From: an uncultured Pelagibacteraceae bacterium
GTDB lineage: Bacteria > Pseudomonadota > Alphaproteobacteria > Pelagibacterales > Pelagibacteraceae
Direction of reading: 5' to 3'
DNA: 44,608 nucleotides
NCBI GenBank assembly: GCA_902562645.1
Contig: CACETY010000010.1
Coordinates: 1 to 44,608 of the forward strand
The notes beneath the pieces were generated by a model. The model did not search any database. It worked only from the letters and a program-made list of their open reading frames with translations, and was not told the DNA's origin. The translations under genes were made by a program, and so were the position numbers. The stretch's first letter is position 1, and every line of letters starts with the position of its first letter. Shown here in pieces: positions 23,856 to 32,509 of this stretch.

Positions 23856-24926
23856 TTAAACTTCATCAGTAAATTTTTTAAGTATAATAGGAAGAAAGGC
23901 TACAATAATTAATATTCTCAAAAAGTGATGATAGCTAACAAAAATTGGATCAATATTATAAGCTACACTTATAACAACCATTTCATGTATACCTCCTGGA
24001 GCGAAACTTAGAAATGTAGGAATGAAATCAAAGCCAAGAAATTGTAAAAAATAAGCCGTTATCATTGCAACAATTACAAGAATAGAACTCACCATAACCC
24101 CATGAAATATATAAAAAAATAATTCTTTTAGTTTCAGACCATTTAGTCTACTTCCAAGTGCTGTTCCTAAAAAAATAAAAGCAATATTTATTATAAGATC
24201 AGGAAATCTAGCATTCACAATTTCAAACGTATAAAATAATCCTGATAAAGCCATTGCTCCAACAAGAATTGGAGATGGGATTTTTAGTTTTTTTAAAATT
24301 ATTGAAAATAAATAACAAATTAAAATTAAAAATATAATTTCAAAACAATACCTAAGATCATAGATATTATCGTAATTATATCCTTCGATCTCTGAAAAAC
24401 CCAAATTACTAATAAATAGAATTGGTACAAAACTAACAATAAAAATTACTCTTGTTGCTTGTGGTATTAATACTTGCTTATGATTATCTTTTTTACCATA
24501 TTCTAAAAGTGCTGCTGCAATTGGAACAAATGCACCTGGTAGAGCTGCTAAAGTAGCAATAAATTTATCAAATTTACAAACTTTAATAAAATATAAACCT
24601 GCCAATATTGTACTTACAATTGTACATACCAACATTGCTACAGATGAGAATACCCACAAATGTATTTTGTATAATAAAGATATATTTAGTGTCCCGCCAA
24701 GAATTATTCCAACCAATAAAAAAATAGGATTTAATAATTTTGTGGGAAACTTTATGTCAAATTTTGTAAAAGCCACACAAAGATTCAAGCCAAGAGAACC
24801 TAATAACCATGGCAAAGGGAGCCCAATTATAGTTCCAATATAACCTCCTACAATACCAATAGCGAGAGCTTTATAGCTGGCTCTCAAATCTCCAAAAAAA
24901 TTTTGAAATGATAAAGTATTTAACAT
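23856..24926 (-). CDS. AbrB-family membrane transporter
   Basis: A 356-residue protein with about ten helices and two related halves, each with a glycine-rich LG-PLPWLLG / LKIPSPILVGAMALSG motif. FIATLAALPGAFVPIAAALLEYGK and SFAPGGIHEMVVISVAYNIDPIFVSYHHFLRI are the repeated re-entrant-like segments typical of the AbrB family (often misnamed ammonia monooxygenase or AbrB regulator). These proteins are thought to move small organic acids. It is divergent from tctCBA across 77 bp, a common partnership, and may export or import the same substrate class. A role in transcription is not supported by the sequence. Confidence 0.83.
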   Translation of the reverse strand: MLNTLSFQNFFGDLRASYKALAIGIVGGYIGTIIGLPLPWLLGSLGLNLCVAFTKFDIKFPTKLLNPIFLLVGIILGGTLNISLLYKIHLWVFSSVAMLVCTIVSTILAGLYFIKVCKFDKFIATLAALPGAFVPIAAALLEYGKKDNHKQVLIPQATRVIFIVSFVPILFISNLGFSEIEGYNYDNIYDLRYCFEIIFLILICYLFSIILKKLKIPSPILVGAMALSGLFYTFEIVNARFPDLIINIAFIFLGTALGSRLNGLKLKELFFYIFHGVMVSSILVIVAMITAYFLQFLGFDFIPTFLSFAPGGIHEMVVISVAYNIDPIFVSYHHFLRILIIVAFLPIILKKFTDEV

Positions 24927-24940
24927 TTACGTAATCATTA

Positions 24941-24969
24941 TTGACACTAAATATAAATCTATGTTTAAT
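24941..24969 (+). promoter_or_regulatory. Sigma70-type promoter of tctCBA
   Basis: A consensus TTGACA (24941-24946), a 17-nt spacer and TTTAAT (24964-24969) lie upstream of tctC. The expected start is near 24976, giving a leader of about 28 nt that contains GAGAGGA before the ATG at 25004. The TTG of the -35 box is also the first possible start codon of a longer tctC frame, which it rules out as a start. Confidence 0.65.
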
Positions 24970-25003
24970 ATCAGGTATTATAATTATAATAAGAGAGGAA
25001 ATA

Positions 25004-25984
25004 ATGAAACTAATTAAATCTTTAATTACAGTTTTATTCTCAACTTTACTTTTAATTTCAGCAACAACTTCAAGCTCAGTAGCAATGGATAAATTGCACT
25101 TTGTAATTGGTGGTGGTGCTGGAGGTGGTTGGGATGGAACTGCTAGAGGAACAGGAGAAGCATTAACAAAAGCTGGAATGTTAAAAAGTGCATCATTTGA
25201 AAATATGTCAGGTGGTGGAGGTGGAAAAGCTTTAGCTTACATGATTAACACAAAGCCTGCTAATACAATTCTAGTTCAATCAACACCATTGGTATTAAGA
25301 TCAATCACAAGACATAAAGGTTATGTAAAAGGTAATGGTACTTTGTCTTATAAAGACGTCGTGCCAATTGCTGGAGTTATTGGTGATTATGGAGCTATTG
25401 CAGTAGCAAAAAGTTCACCTTTTAAAAACTTTAAAGATGTAGTTGATGCTTACAACAAAGATCCAAATTCAGTTAAGATGGCTGGTGGTTCTGTCAGAGG
25501 AAGCATGGACCATTTAATTGGTGCTTTAGCTTTTCAAGCAGCAGGAGCTGACCCGAATGCAGTTGCATATATACCATATGATGCTGGAGGAAAAGCATTA
25601 GCTGGACTTTTATCTGGTGAGACTCAAATTATATCAACAGGCTTAGGTGAATTGATGGGTGCAAGAGACCAAGTAAGAATAATTGGTATTACTGCTCCTT
25701 CAAGAGTATCTGATGCCCCAGATGCACCGACATTAAAAGAACAAGGATATGATGTACAATTCGTTAACTGGAGAGGTTTTTTTGGACCTCCAGGAATGAG
25801 CAATTCTGATAAATCAAAAATTGCTAAAATGTTAGGCGACGTACAAAAAACTCCTGAATGGGAAACTGTAAGAGCAAGAAATGCATGGGTAAATATATAT
25901 AACCCAGAAGGAAAGTTTGTTTCTTTCTTAGAAAAACAAACTGAAGAAATGACAGCTCTTATGAAAAAACTAGGAGTAATTTAA
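25004..25984 (+). CDS. tctC: Tripartite tricarboxylate transporter binding protein (TctC/Bug family)
   Basis: A 326-residue periplasmic binding protein. The start at 25004 has GAGAGGA 5 nt upstream and gives a normal signal peptide (KLIKSLITVLFSTLLLISATTSSSVA, cut near residue 27); a longer frame from TTG at 24941 would start inside the promoter. The mature protein has the Bug pattern: FVIGGGAGGGWDGTARGTGEALTKAG, VAYIPYDAGGKALAGLLSGETQI, ITAPSRVSDAPDAPTLKEQGYDV and FFGPPGM. TTT systems import citrate, other carboxylates or aromatic acids; the ligand here is unknown. First of an operon with tctB, tctA and a flavin amine oxidase. Confidence 0.93.
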   Translation: MKLIKSLITVLFSTLLLISATTSSSVAMDKLHFVIGGGAGGGWDGTARGTGEALTKAGMLKSASFENMSGGGGGKALAYMINTKPANTILVQSTPLVLRSITRHKGYVKGNGTLSYKDVVPIAGVIGDYGAIAVAKSSPFKNFKDVVDAYNKDPNSVKMAGGSVRGSMDHLIGALAFQAAGADPNAVAYIPYDAGGKALAGLLSGETQIISTGLGELMGARDQVRIIGITAPSRVSDAPDAPTLKEQGYDVQFVNWRGFFGPPGMSNSDKSKIAKMLGDVQKTPEWETVRARNAWVNIYNPEGKFVSFLEKQTEEMTALMKKLGVI

Positions 25985-26004
25985 TCTTTAAGATTATTTA
26001 AAAT

Positions 26005-26052
26005 AGAGCAGTGAATATAAATACCACAAAAATTATATCACTGCTCTTTTTT
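26005..26052 (+). terminator. Hairpin with T run between tctC and tctB that contains the tctB start codon
   Basis: AGAGCAGTGA (26005-26014) and TCACTGCTCT (26038-26047) form a perfect 10-bp stem around a 23-nt loop, with six T (26047-26052) beginning at the end of the stem. It starts 20 bp after the tctC stop, so it has the form of an intrinsic terminator. Its 5' arm contains the GTG start codon of tctB at 26011, so partial readthrough would still give a message with the permease start sequestered. Confidence 0.7.
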
Positions 26053-26481
26053 ATTTTCTCAGCATTCTATCTATACACCGCCTATCAAATTCAGGTTTTT
26101 GCATTTGATGAGAATGCACCATTTAATGCTAGAACATTTCCAATTTATTTAGGCTATGCAGGATTATTTTTTTCAGGGTTAAAGCTTGTTTTGCCTGAGC
26201 CTTACACCATAAAAGTAGACCATAAAAATCTAGAGTATAAAAAAACAGCGATACTTATAATAATTGCAATTATTTATGGAGCTACAATTTTAAAAGTTGG
26301 ATATTTTTTAACCACTTCTTTATTTTTGTTTTCATCTTATTATTTTTTAGGTGAGAGAAGATGGATCTTGATGTTTTTGCTATCATTTCCCTTCGTGGCA
26401 GCTTTTATGTACCTTCTTCATGGTATTCTTGATATTTATTTAAGAGATCCATTTTTACAGTCAATTGGAGTTATGGGATGA
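26011..26481 (+). CDS. tctB: Tripartite tricarboxylate transporter small membrane subunit (TctB)
   Basis: A 156-residue four-helix protein with the TctB layout: the first helix ISLLFFIFSAFYLYTAY, then FNARTFPIYLGYAGLFFSGLKLVLPEP (the ART/FP motif of the family), and two long hydrophobic pairs in the C-terminal half. A GTG start is chosen because an in-frame stop lies only 9 bp upstream and no other start precedes the first helix. That GTG lies within the 5' arm of a terminator-like hairpin, so initiation may be weak. It overlaps tctA by 4 bp (ATGA). Confidence 0.82.
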   Translation: MNINTTKIISLLFFIFSAFYLYTAYQIQVFAFDENAPFNARTFPIYLGYAGLFFSGLKLVLPEPYTIKVDHKNLEYKKTAILIIIAIIYGATILKVGYFLTTSLFLFSSYYFLGERRWILMFLLSFPFVAAFMYLLHGILDIYLRDPFLQSIGVMG

Positions 26482-27974
26482 TCGAAGGAATTTTAATTGG
26501 ATTAACTACAGCTCTTACACTTCAAAATATTTTAATGGTAATGGTAGGTTGTTTTTTTGGAACTATAATTGGAATGTTGCCAGGACTTGGTCCAATGACA
26601 GCAATTGCTTTAATGATACCAATTACTTATGGTTTTGATCCTGCTACAGGATTAATTCTGATGGCTGGAGTTTATTATGGTGCTGTATTTGGTGGCTCGA
26701 CTTCCTCAATTTTGCTTAACGCACCAGGTGTTCCAGGAACAGTTGCTACCTCATTTGATGGTTATCCAATGGCACAACAAGGAAAGGCAGGTAAGGCTTT
26801 AGCAATTGCTGCTTGGAGTTCTTTTGCAGGAGGGACATTATCTGCAATTTATCTTTTATTTATGGCACCCAGTTTGTCTAAAGTAAGTTTATCATTTAGA
26901 TCACCAGATTATTTTGCCTTAATGATTCTAGGTTTAACCGCTATTGCTGCTTTTTCTTCCAAAGGTCAATTTTTAAAAGCAATGATGATGGTAGTATTAG
27001 GTTTAATGTTAGCTTCAGTTGGTCAAGATAGCTTATCCGATATTACAAGATTTACATTTGACAATATGAACTTAACAGATGGAATTAGCTTTGTATTAGT
27101 TGTAATGGCAACTTTTGCAATGAGTGAAGCACTTACAATTATTTTAAAAAGAAATGATCCAACTAGTGCCGCAAAACAAGTTTCATTGACAGAACTTGGC
27201 TCCATCAAAATCAATAAAGAGGAAAGAACCAAAATGTATAAAACAATCCCCAGATCATCAATAATAGGTTTTTTAATTGGTGTATTACCAGGTGCTGGTG
27301 CAACAATTGCATCTTTCTTAGCCTATGGAATGGAAAGAAATGTAGTTAACGACGAAGAAAAAGAAAAATTTGGTAAAGGAAGTGTAAATGGTTTGTCAGC
27401 TCCTGAAACTGCAAATAATGCAGCTTGTTCTGGTTCATTTGTGCCCATGTTGACACTAGGTATACCAGGAAGCGGAACTACGGCGGTTATGTTAGGTGCA
27501 CTATTAGGTTTTGGAGTTCAGCCTGGACCAAGATTATATATGACAAATCCAGAAATTTTTTGGTCAATAATAATGTCAATGTATATAGGTATGGTTATAT
27601 TATTAATTTTAAATCTTCCTTTAATTCCATATATTGCAAGAATTCTTGCTGTCCCTAAAAATTATTTAATACCTTTAATTTTATTTTTCTCAGTTACAGG
27701 GATTTATGTAATGTCTTTCAATAACTTCGATATTTATTTAATGATTGGAATTGCAGTTGTTGCAACATTTTTAAGACTATATGATTTTCCTATGCCACCT
27801 CTAATACTTGCCTTTGTATTAGGAGGTCTTATGGAGGAAAATTTAAGACGATCTTTGCTATTAAGCAACGGATCATGGGAGTTTCTATGGGACAGAACAC
27901 TTACATTGTGTATTCTTTTAACGACAATTTTAATAGTTGTCTGGCATTTTTATAAATCTATAATAAGGAAATGA
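26478..27974 (+). CDS. tctA: Tripartite tricarboxylate transporter large membrane subunit (TctA)
   Basis: A 498-residue, about 12-helix permease of normal TctA length. Family motifs are VGCFFGTIIGMLPGLGPMTAIALMIPITYG near residue 25, YYGAVFGGSTSSILLNAPGVPGTVATSFDGYPMAQQGKAGKAL, and the second-half repeat GFLIGVLPGAGATIASFLAYGMER with GLSAPETANNAACSGSFVPMLTLGIPGSGTTAVMLGAL. It is the transport channel of the TTT system with TctB and TctC. Its stop overlaps the start of the amine oxidase gene by 4 bp (ATGA), tying transport to that exported enzyme. Confidence 0.95.
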   Translation: MIEGILIGLTTALTLQNILMVMVGCFFGTIIGMLPGLGPMTAIALMIPITYGFDPATGLILMAGVYYGAVFGGSTSSILLNAPGVPGTVATSFDGYPMAQQGKAGKALAIAAWSSFAGGTLSAIYLLFMAPSLSKVSLSFRSPDYFALMILGLTAIAAFSSKGQFLKAMMMVVLGLMLASVGQDSLSDITRFTFDNMNLTDGISFVLVVMATFAMSEALTIILKRNDPTSAAKQVSLTELGSIKINKEERTKMYKTIPRSSIIGFLIGVLPGAGATIASFLAYGMERNVVNDEEKEKFGKGSVNGLSAPETANNAACSGSFVPMLTLGIPGSGTTAVMLGALLGFGVQPGPRLYMTNPEIFWSIIMSMYIGMVILLILNLPLIPYIARILAVPKNYLIPLILFFSVTGIYVMSFNNFDIYLMIGIAVVATFLRLYDFPMPPLILAFVLGGLMEENLRRSLLLSNGSWEFLWDRTLTLCILLTTILIVVWHFYKSIIRK

Positions 27975-29320
27975 TTAATAGAAGAAAATTTCTAAAAACA
28001 TCTTTATCGTCATTAGCATTATTAAGCCTACCTAAAATATCCCTCGCTCAAAATAATTACGATGTTGTAGTGATTGGTGCTGGAGCATCTGGATTAGCTG
28101 CAACTTCAAATTTAATGGCATCGGGCAAATCTGTACTATGTATTGAAGCAATGAGTAGAAAAGGTGGAAGATGCCACACTGATAATTCTATTTTTGGCGT
28201 TCCATATGATATGGGCGCTCACTGGTTACATCAATACAGTAAAAACCAAATAGCAGAATTTGGCAAAAAACATAAAGATAAATTTAATATCTACAAAGCC
28301 AAAGAGCCTTTGATGATTTATGATGGAGAAAAGAAAATTAAGGGCTTTAAGCTTGGAAAACTGTATTCAAAGGTTGAAAAGAAACAATGGAAAAAAAATG
28401 ATATTCCATCAAAAGATGAGCCATTTATGAGCCAAATTCCAGAAAAATGGAAAAAAAATAAATGGTTTCATTCTGTCCATCAATTGCTTGGTCCGTGTCA
28501 GCCAGCTGTGGACTTTGATGATTATACTTTAAACGATGATCATACTAATTCGACACATAAAGGTGAGGGAGATGGATATGTAAAAGAGGGATATGGAACT
28601 TTACTTGCCTATTACAGAAGAGATGTACCAGTTAAATTAAAAACTGTGGTAAACGAAATTAAATGGGGCGGTAAAGGTGTACAAATAGAGACTAATCAAG
28701 GAACTATAAGTGCAAAAACATGTGTGATAACGGTTTCTGTAGCAGTATTAAATGCTGGAAAAATAAAATTTAGTCCCGCACTACCCCTAGAGAAATATGA
28801 AGCATTTGATGGAATAAGATTAGGAACTTACAATCACATTACATTCCAGTTAAAAGATGATTTTTATAAAAAATACAAAGTGAAAGATGATACATATTTT
28901 GTAAATAGAATTGAAAATACAATAAACGGATCTCCTGCCGGTTCTTGTGCTACGCTAAAAATATCAGGAACTAATATTTCATATTTTGATGTAGGAGGAA
29001 AATTTGCTCAACATTTAGAGGCTGAGGGTAAAGATGCCTCTGTTGATTTTGTATTAAATAGGCTTCGTTCAGCATTTGGCTCTAAAATTGATAAATATTT
29101 CATAAAAGCTCATGTAACAGCATGGGGAAAAAACCCATTTACACTTGGATCTTATTCAAGCGCCATACCTGGAAAATCTCATTTAAGAAAAATATTAAAA
29201 ATACCAGTTGCAAATAAATTATTCTTTGCTGGTGAAGCAACCACAGGAGTTTATGCAACATGTCATGGAGCAGATCTAAGTGGTGAAAGAGCTGCTAAAC
29301 AAGTTTTAAATTTTATTTAA
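27971..29320 (+). CDS. Tat-exported flavin-containing amine oxidase
   Basis: A 449-residue FAD enzyme of the monoamine/polyamine oxidase family. The N-terminus NRRKFLKTSLSSLALLSLPKISLA (3-26) is a twin-arginine signal, so the folded flavoprotein is probably periplasmic. Then come the FAD-binding DVVVIGAGASGLAATSNL (31-48), EAMSRKGGRCHT (59-70) and the C-terminal FAGEATTGVYATCHGADLSGERAA. DMGAHWLHQY marks the active-site entrance segment. It would oxidise an amine to an aldehyde plus ammonia and peroxide. The 4-bp overlap with tctA suggests the TTT system takes up the product, but the substrate is not known. Confidence 0.87.
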   Translation: MINRRKFLKTSLSSLALLSLPKISLAQNNYDVVVIGAGASGLAATSNLMASGKSVLCIEAMSRKGGRCHTDNSIFGVPYDMGAHWLHQYSKNQIAEFGKKHKDKFNIYKAKEPLMIYDGEKKIKGFKLGKLYSKVEKKQWKKNDIPSKDEPFMSQIPEKWKKNKWFHSVHQLLGPCQPAVDFDDYTLNDDHTNSTHKGEGDGYVKEGYGTLLAYYRRDVPVKLKTVVNEIKWGGKGVQIETNQGTISAKTCVITVSVAVLNAGKIKFSPALPLEKYEAFDGIRLGTYNHITFQLKDDFYKKYKVKDDTYFVNRIENTINGSPAGSCATLKISGTNISYFDVGGKFAQHLEAEGKDASVDFVLNRLRSAFGSKIDKYFIKAHVTAWGKNPFTLGSYSSAIPGKSHLRKILKIPVANKLFFAGEATTGVYATCHGADLSGERAAKQVLNFI

Positions 29321-29736
29321 GTAATATAAATTTTATCTGATAAACCGTAACAAAGTATAGCCATCATAATTAAAAAGACTGTAGGCGCTATAATTCCTTC
29401 ATTTGTAACTTTTTCATTAAGACCAGTTTTATCAATTTTAAGCGAGTAGAAATTTGTTCCTAAAACACATGCATGTATAATAAATATTAAATTAAAAAAT
29501 GCCCAAGTACCTTCAACTCCATTTGGTCTTACAAACATTATATAAATAGCCATTATTACCCAACCAAGCATTAGTGCTCCAACAAATCTAACCATTACAG
29601 CTGCACTATGATCTATACCAAACTTATCCATAAATTTTTTGGTTCCAACAATTGTTTGAAAACAATATGCAGCTATTCCTATAAAATGTGCAAGAAAGAC
29701 AATTAAGTAAAAAATATTATTAAACTTTGTGATCAT
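29317..29736 (-). CDS. Four-helix membrane protein of unknown function
   Basis: A 139-residue protein with four hydrophobic segments (IFYLIVFLAHFIGIAAYCF, VMVRFVGALMLGWVIMAIYIMFV, WAFFNLIFIIHACVLGTNFY, GIIAPTVFLIMMAILCYGL). A short polar segment (TIVGTKKFMDKFGIDHSA) lies between helices 1 and 2. It starts 9 bp after the GT4 gene stop and may share its transcript. Its stop overlaps the amine oxidase stop from the other strand by 4 bp. I do not recognise a family with confidence. Confidence 0.68.
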   Translation of the reverse strand: MITKFNNIFYLIVFLAHFIGIAAYCFQTIVGTKKFMDKFGIDHSAAVMVRFVGALMLGWVIMAIYIMFVRPNGVEGTWAFFNLIFIIHACVLGTNFYSLKIDKTGLNEKVTNEGIIAPTVFLIMMAILCYGLSDKIYIT

Positions 29737-29745
29737 ATTTCTATT

Positions 29746-30828
29746 TTATAAGATTCTCTTATATTTTTCAATTATCTTATCCCATAGAAAGTTTGTAGAA
29801 TTAATTTTTGCTTCTTTTCCATACTCTAGATGTTTATTTTCTTTAAAAAGAGTATCTATACTTGCGTAAATATCTTCTAGTTTATTACCATCGCATATTA
29901 AACCAGTTTTTTCATGAATTATTGCATCTGAAGCTCCTCCATCTTTACCTCCAATAGACGGAATACCATATTGTGCAGCTTCAACATAGGCTATACCAAA
30001 ACCTTCAACTGATTTTTTATAAATTATGGATGGCATTACAAAAATATTTGATTTAGCTAAAAGAGCATTTTTTAAATCCGATGGAATATCTTTTAAAAAA
30101 ATTACCTGATTATTAAGATTAAGTTCTATGACTAATTTTTTTAATTTTTCTTCCTCATCTCCATACCCGATGCATGTATAAATTATATCTGGATAAATTT
30201 CTTTTAGGTTTCTAACAGCCATAATTATCTTTTCATGATTTTTTCTTTTATCAAATCTTGAAACTGTAATTAGTCTATTTTTCTTACCCTTTAATATTTC
30301 TTCAGCTTCATCTAAATATTTTTTTGGAACTTCAATTACTGGATCAATTCCAGGATTTATAACAACTATTTTTTTTTCATCTACGCCTAATTCTATAGCT
30401 AAGTTTTTTGTATAATTTGAATTAGCAACAACATGATCTACATTATTTAAAACTGATAAAACTTTCTTATTTAATCCAGAGCTTTTAGGGTGATTTATTT
30501 CTTTTGAATGAATTAGACAGATTTTCTTTTTATTTGTTTTGATTAGTTCTAAACTTTTCCAATGATCAGCAATTATACACTCTACATTTTTATTATTTTC
30601 AAGATAATCATTTATCAAATAAGACTTTCGATATTTTCTAATTAACTTCATTCCACTAACTCTCTCAATTGAAAATGAAACAGAACTATCAAATTCTTCA
30701 TGATTTTCGTGATAATCTGCAAATACTTTTATTAAATTAAGTTTTGCAAGAGATCTTGCCAATCCCCACATGAGATTTTGCATGCCTCCTAACTCAGGTG
30801 GAAAAGTTCTAGTAATTAATAAATACAT
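29746..30828 (-). CDS. Glycosyltransferase family 4
   Basis: A 360-residue GT-B glycosyltransferase. The N-terminal acceptor domain begins LLITRTFPPELGGMQNLMWGLARSLAK. The C-terminal donor domain has INPGIDPVIEVPKK, ITVSRFDKRKNHEKIIMAVRNL and the nucleotide-sugar E-x7-E motif in SVEGFGIAYVEAAQYGIPSIGGKDGG. Such enzymes build lipopolysaccharide or other envelope glycans at the cytoplasmic face. It lies 6 bp after the redoxin gene on the same strand. The specific sugar cannot be read from sequence. Confidence 0.88.
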   Translation of the reverse strand: MYLLITRTFPPELGGMQNLMWGLARSLAKLNLIKVFADYHENHEEFDSSVSFSIERVSGMKLIRKYRKSYLINDYLENNKNVECIIADHWKSLELIKTNKKKICLIHSKEINHPKSSGLNKKVLSVLNNVDHVVANSNYTKNLAIELGVDEKKIVVINPGIDPVIEVPKKYLDEAEEILKGKKNRLITVSRFDKRKNHEKIIMAVRNLKEIYPDIIYTCIGYGDEEEKLKKLVIELNLNNQVIFLKDIPSDLKNALLAKSNIFVMPSIIYKKSVEGFGIAYVEAAQYGIPSIGGKDGGASDAIIHEKTGLICDGNKLEDIYASIDTLFKENKHLEYGKEAKINSTNFLWDKIIEKYKRIL

Positions 30829-30834
30829 TATTTA

Positions 30835-31386
30835 TTAAAACCACTTAATACTGCAGCCCATACTTGGAAACTGTTCATTTGGACCTTTGTTGGATTTTGC
30901 AATCATTTTCATAGCTTTTTTAAGTTCACTGTCTCCATTTTTAGTAGGTTTTAAGTTTTGTAATTCTCTTATTCTTCCTCTGTATTGAAGCTCAAGATCT
31001 TTATTGTATCCAAAAAAATCAGGAGTGCAGACTGCGCCATAAGTTTTTGCTACTTCTTGAGTTTCATCTATTACATATGGAAAATTAAAATTATAATTTT
31101 TTGAGAATTTAACCATATTATCGAATGAATCTTCCTCATATCTTTTTGGATCATTTGACATTATTGCAATAGATCTAATTCCATCATTTTCTAATTCTAT
31201 ACAGTCCTCAACGATATTTTTTATAACTGCCAAAACATAAGGACAGTGATTACAAATAAACATTATTAATGTTCCATTTTCACCTTTTACATCATTCAAT
31301 GAAATTATTTTATTATCTATTGATTTAAGTTCAAAGTAATCGGCTTTTTTACCAAAGTCACAAATTGGTGTTTTTGTTAATGCCAT
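30835..31386 (-). CDS. Thioredoxin-fold redoxin with CNHC motif
   Basis: A 183-residue AhpC/TSA-like thioredoxin-fold protein without a signal peptide. The redox pair is Cys45-Cys48 in LIMFICNHCPYVLAVI, and the cis-proline region is TYGAVCTPDFFGY, which adds a third cysteine. FELKSIDNKIISLNDVKGENG is the usual beta-hairpin start. Cytoplasmic thioredoxin-family proteins with the CNHCP motif are widespread but poorly characterised; a thiol-peroxidase or reductase role is likely. First gene of a minus-strand group with the GT4 gene and a membrane protein. Confidence 0.85.
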   Translation of the reverse strand: MALTKTPICDFGKKADYFELKSIDNKIISLNDVKGENGTLIMFICNHCPYVLAVIKNIVEDCIELENDGIRSIAIMSNDPKRYEEDSFDNMVKFSKNYNFNFPYVIDETQEVAKTYGAVCTPDFFGYNKDLELQYRGRIRELQNLKPTKNGDSELKKAMKMIAKSNKGPNEQFPSMGCSIKWF

Positions 31387-31406
31387 GATAAAAGACTATA
31401 TAATTT

Positions 31407-31919
31407 ATGTTTTATGATTTAAAAGATAAAAAACCAAAAAACCTTGGCGAAAATTGGGTAGCGCCTAATGCTGTTATAATTGGAGATGTAACATTAGAAA
31501 AAAACTCCAGTGTCTGGTTTAATGCTACATTAAGAGGTGATATCGAAAATATACACATTGGAGAAGGTTCAAATGTACAAGATGGAAGTGTTTTACATAC
31601 AGATCCAGGTTACCCTTTAAAAATTGGGAAGAACGTAACAATTGGTCATATGGTTATGCTTCATGGTTGCACAATTGATGACAATTCTTTAATTGGGATT
31701 GGAGCAGTAGTTCTTAACAGAGCAAAAATTGGAAAGAATTGTATAATTGGTGCTAAATCTTTAGTAACAGAGAGAAAAGAAATACCAGATAATTCATTAG
31801 TTATGGGATCCCCAGGAAAAATTATAAGACAGTTAACTGAGGATGAAATTGAAGCTATTAAACAAAATGCAATTAGATACCAAGAAAATTGGAAAAAATA
31901 TTCAAAATCTATTTTTTAA
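31407..31919 (+). CDS. Gamma-class carbonic anhydrase-like hexapeptide-repeat protein
   Basis: A 170-residue left-handed beta-helix protein built from hexapeptide repeats (VIIGDV, IENIHI, LKIGKN, IGIGAVVL, AKIGKNCIIGAK). The zinc-site histidines of the gamma-CA family are present: His64 in SVLHTDPG, His81 and His86 in IGHMVMLHGC. Length and order fit the YrdA/CaiE/PaaY branch, which includes active and inactive carbonic anhydrases. A C-terminal helix (LTEDEIEAIKQNAIRYQENWKKY) follows, as is usual. The stop overlaps the next start (TAATG). Cytoplasmic; carbonic anhydrase activity is likely but not certain. Confidence 0.9.
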   Translation: MFYDLKDKKPKNLGENWVAPNAVIIGDVTLEKNSSVWFNATLRGDIENIHIGEGSNVQDGSVLHTDPGYPLKIGKNVTIGHMVMLHGCTIDDNSLIGIGAVVLNRAKIGKNCIIGAKSLVTERKEIPDNSLVMGSPGKIIRQLTEDEIEAIKQNAIRYQENWKKYSKSIF

Positions 31920-32509
31920 TGAAAAAACTTTTTTATAGTTTTGTAATATTAGTTTTATTAACTCAATTCTCCCAAGCTTTTGAAAGATTTATACCTTTAG
32001 AGCTTTTCACAGGTGGAAAAATTAGAAATGATACAGAAATTAAATTTACAAAAGCTAATTTAGTATTTGGCGAAAAGAAAAGAAAGAAAATTATAGGTCC
32101 TGAAGATTGGCATCATCCAGAAACTGGAGAAAAAATGAAAGTTTATAAAAGAACAAGAAAAGGGCAAAGTGGTCTCAAAACCCAGCTATTTACTATAACT
32201 AACGATGGGCAATGCATAGGAAGAATTTGGGATAGTAGACGTGGTGGTAGAATAATTGAAAATGGATGTAAATTTCCCTTGGGAATTTGGAAAGAGGGAG
32301 AAACCAGGTCTTTTGAAGGGTCTTCTGGAGGAAAACCTAGAAAAATTGAATTAACAATTTTAAAATTAGGAAAAAAACAAAATAGCAATATTAAATTTAA
32401 TTGGAAATTATATAATATGAAAAATGGAAAATTAATGGATGATAATGATTATACTTTTGCTCCAGGACAAGCGATGGTTGAATTAAATGATAAAAAAATA
32501 TCTAAATGA
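31919..32509 (+). CDS. Secreted protein of unknown function
   Basis: A 196-residue protein. The start at 31919 (TAATG overlap with the gamma-CA gene) gives a clean signal peptide (KKLFYSFVILVLLTQFSQA); an in-frame ATG 30 bp earlier lies within the upstream gene. The mature domain is basic and beta-rich with two cysteines (NDGQCIGRIWDSRRGGRIIENGCKF), probably disulfide-linked, and contains GPEDWHHPETGEKMKVYKR. It overlaps the following secreted metallopeptidase-like gene by 4 bp (ATGA), so the two are probably made together. No family recognised. Confidence 0.7.
   Translation: MKKLFYSFVILVLLTQFSQAFERFIPLELFTGGKIRNDTEIKFTKANLVFGEKKRKKIIGPEDWHHPETGEKMKVYKRTRKGQSGLKTQLFTITNDGQCIGRIWDSRRGGRIIENGCKFPLGIWKEGETRSFEGSSGGKPRKIELTILKLGKKQNSNIKFNWKLYNMKNGKLMDDNDYTFAPGQAMVELNDKKISK

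Noticed and set aside
23856-24926. AbrB transcriptional regulator or ammonia monooxygenase
   Set aside because: About ten membrane helices and repeated transporter-like motifs; no DNA-binding domain or metal-oxygenase ligands.
24941-25003. N-terminal extension of tctC from a TTG codon
   Set aside because: That TTG is the first part of a consensus -35 box (TTGACA) and the extension puts a non-signal sequence before the true signal peptide; the ATG at 25004 has a strong Shine-Dalgarno.
27425-27658. Plus-strand frame within tctA
   Set aside because: An out-of-frame shadow of a complete, well-conserved TctA with no features of its own.
31889-31918. Ten-residue N-terminal extension of the secreted protein after the gamma-CA gene
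   Set aside because: It lies wholly inside the upstream gene and would displace the signal peptide that begins cleanly at 31919.
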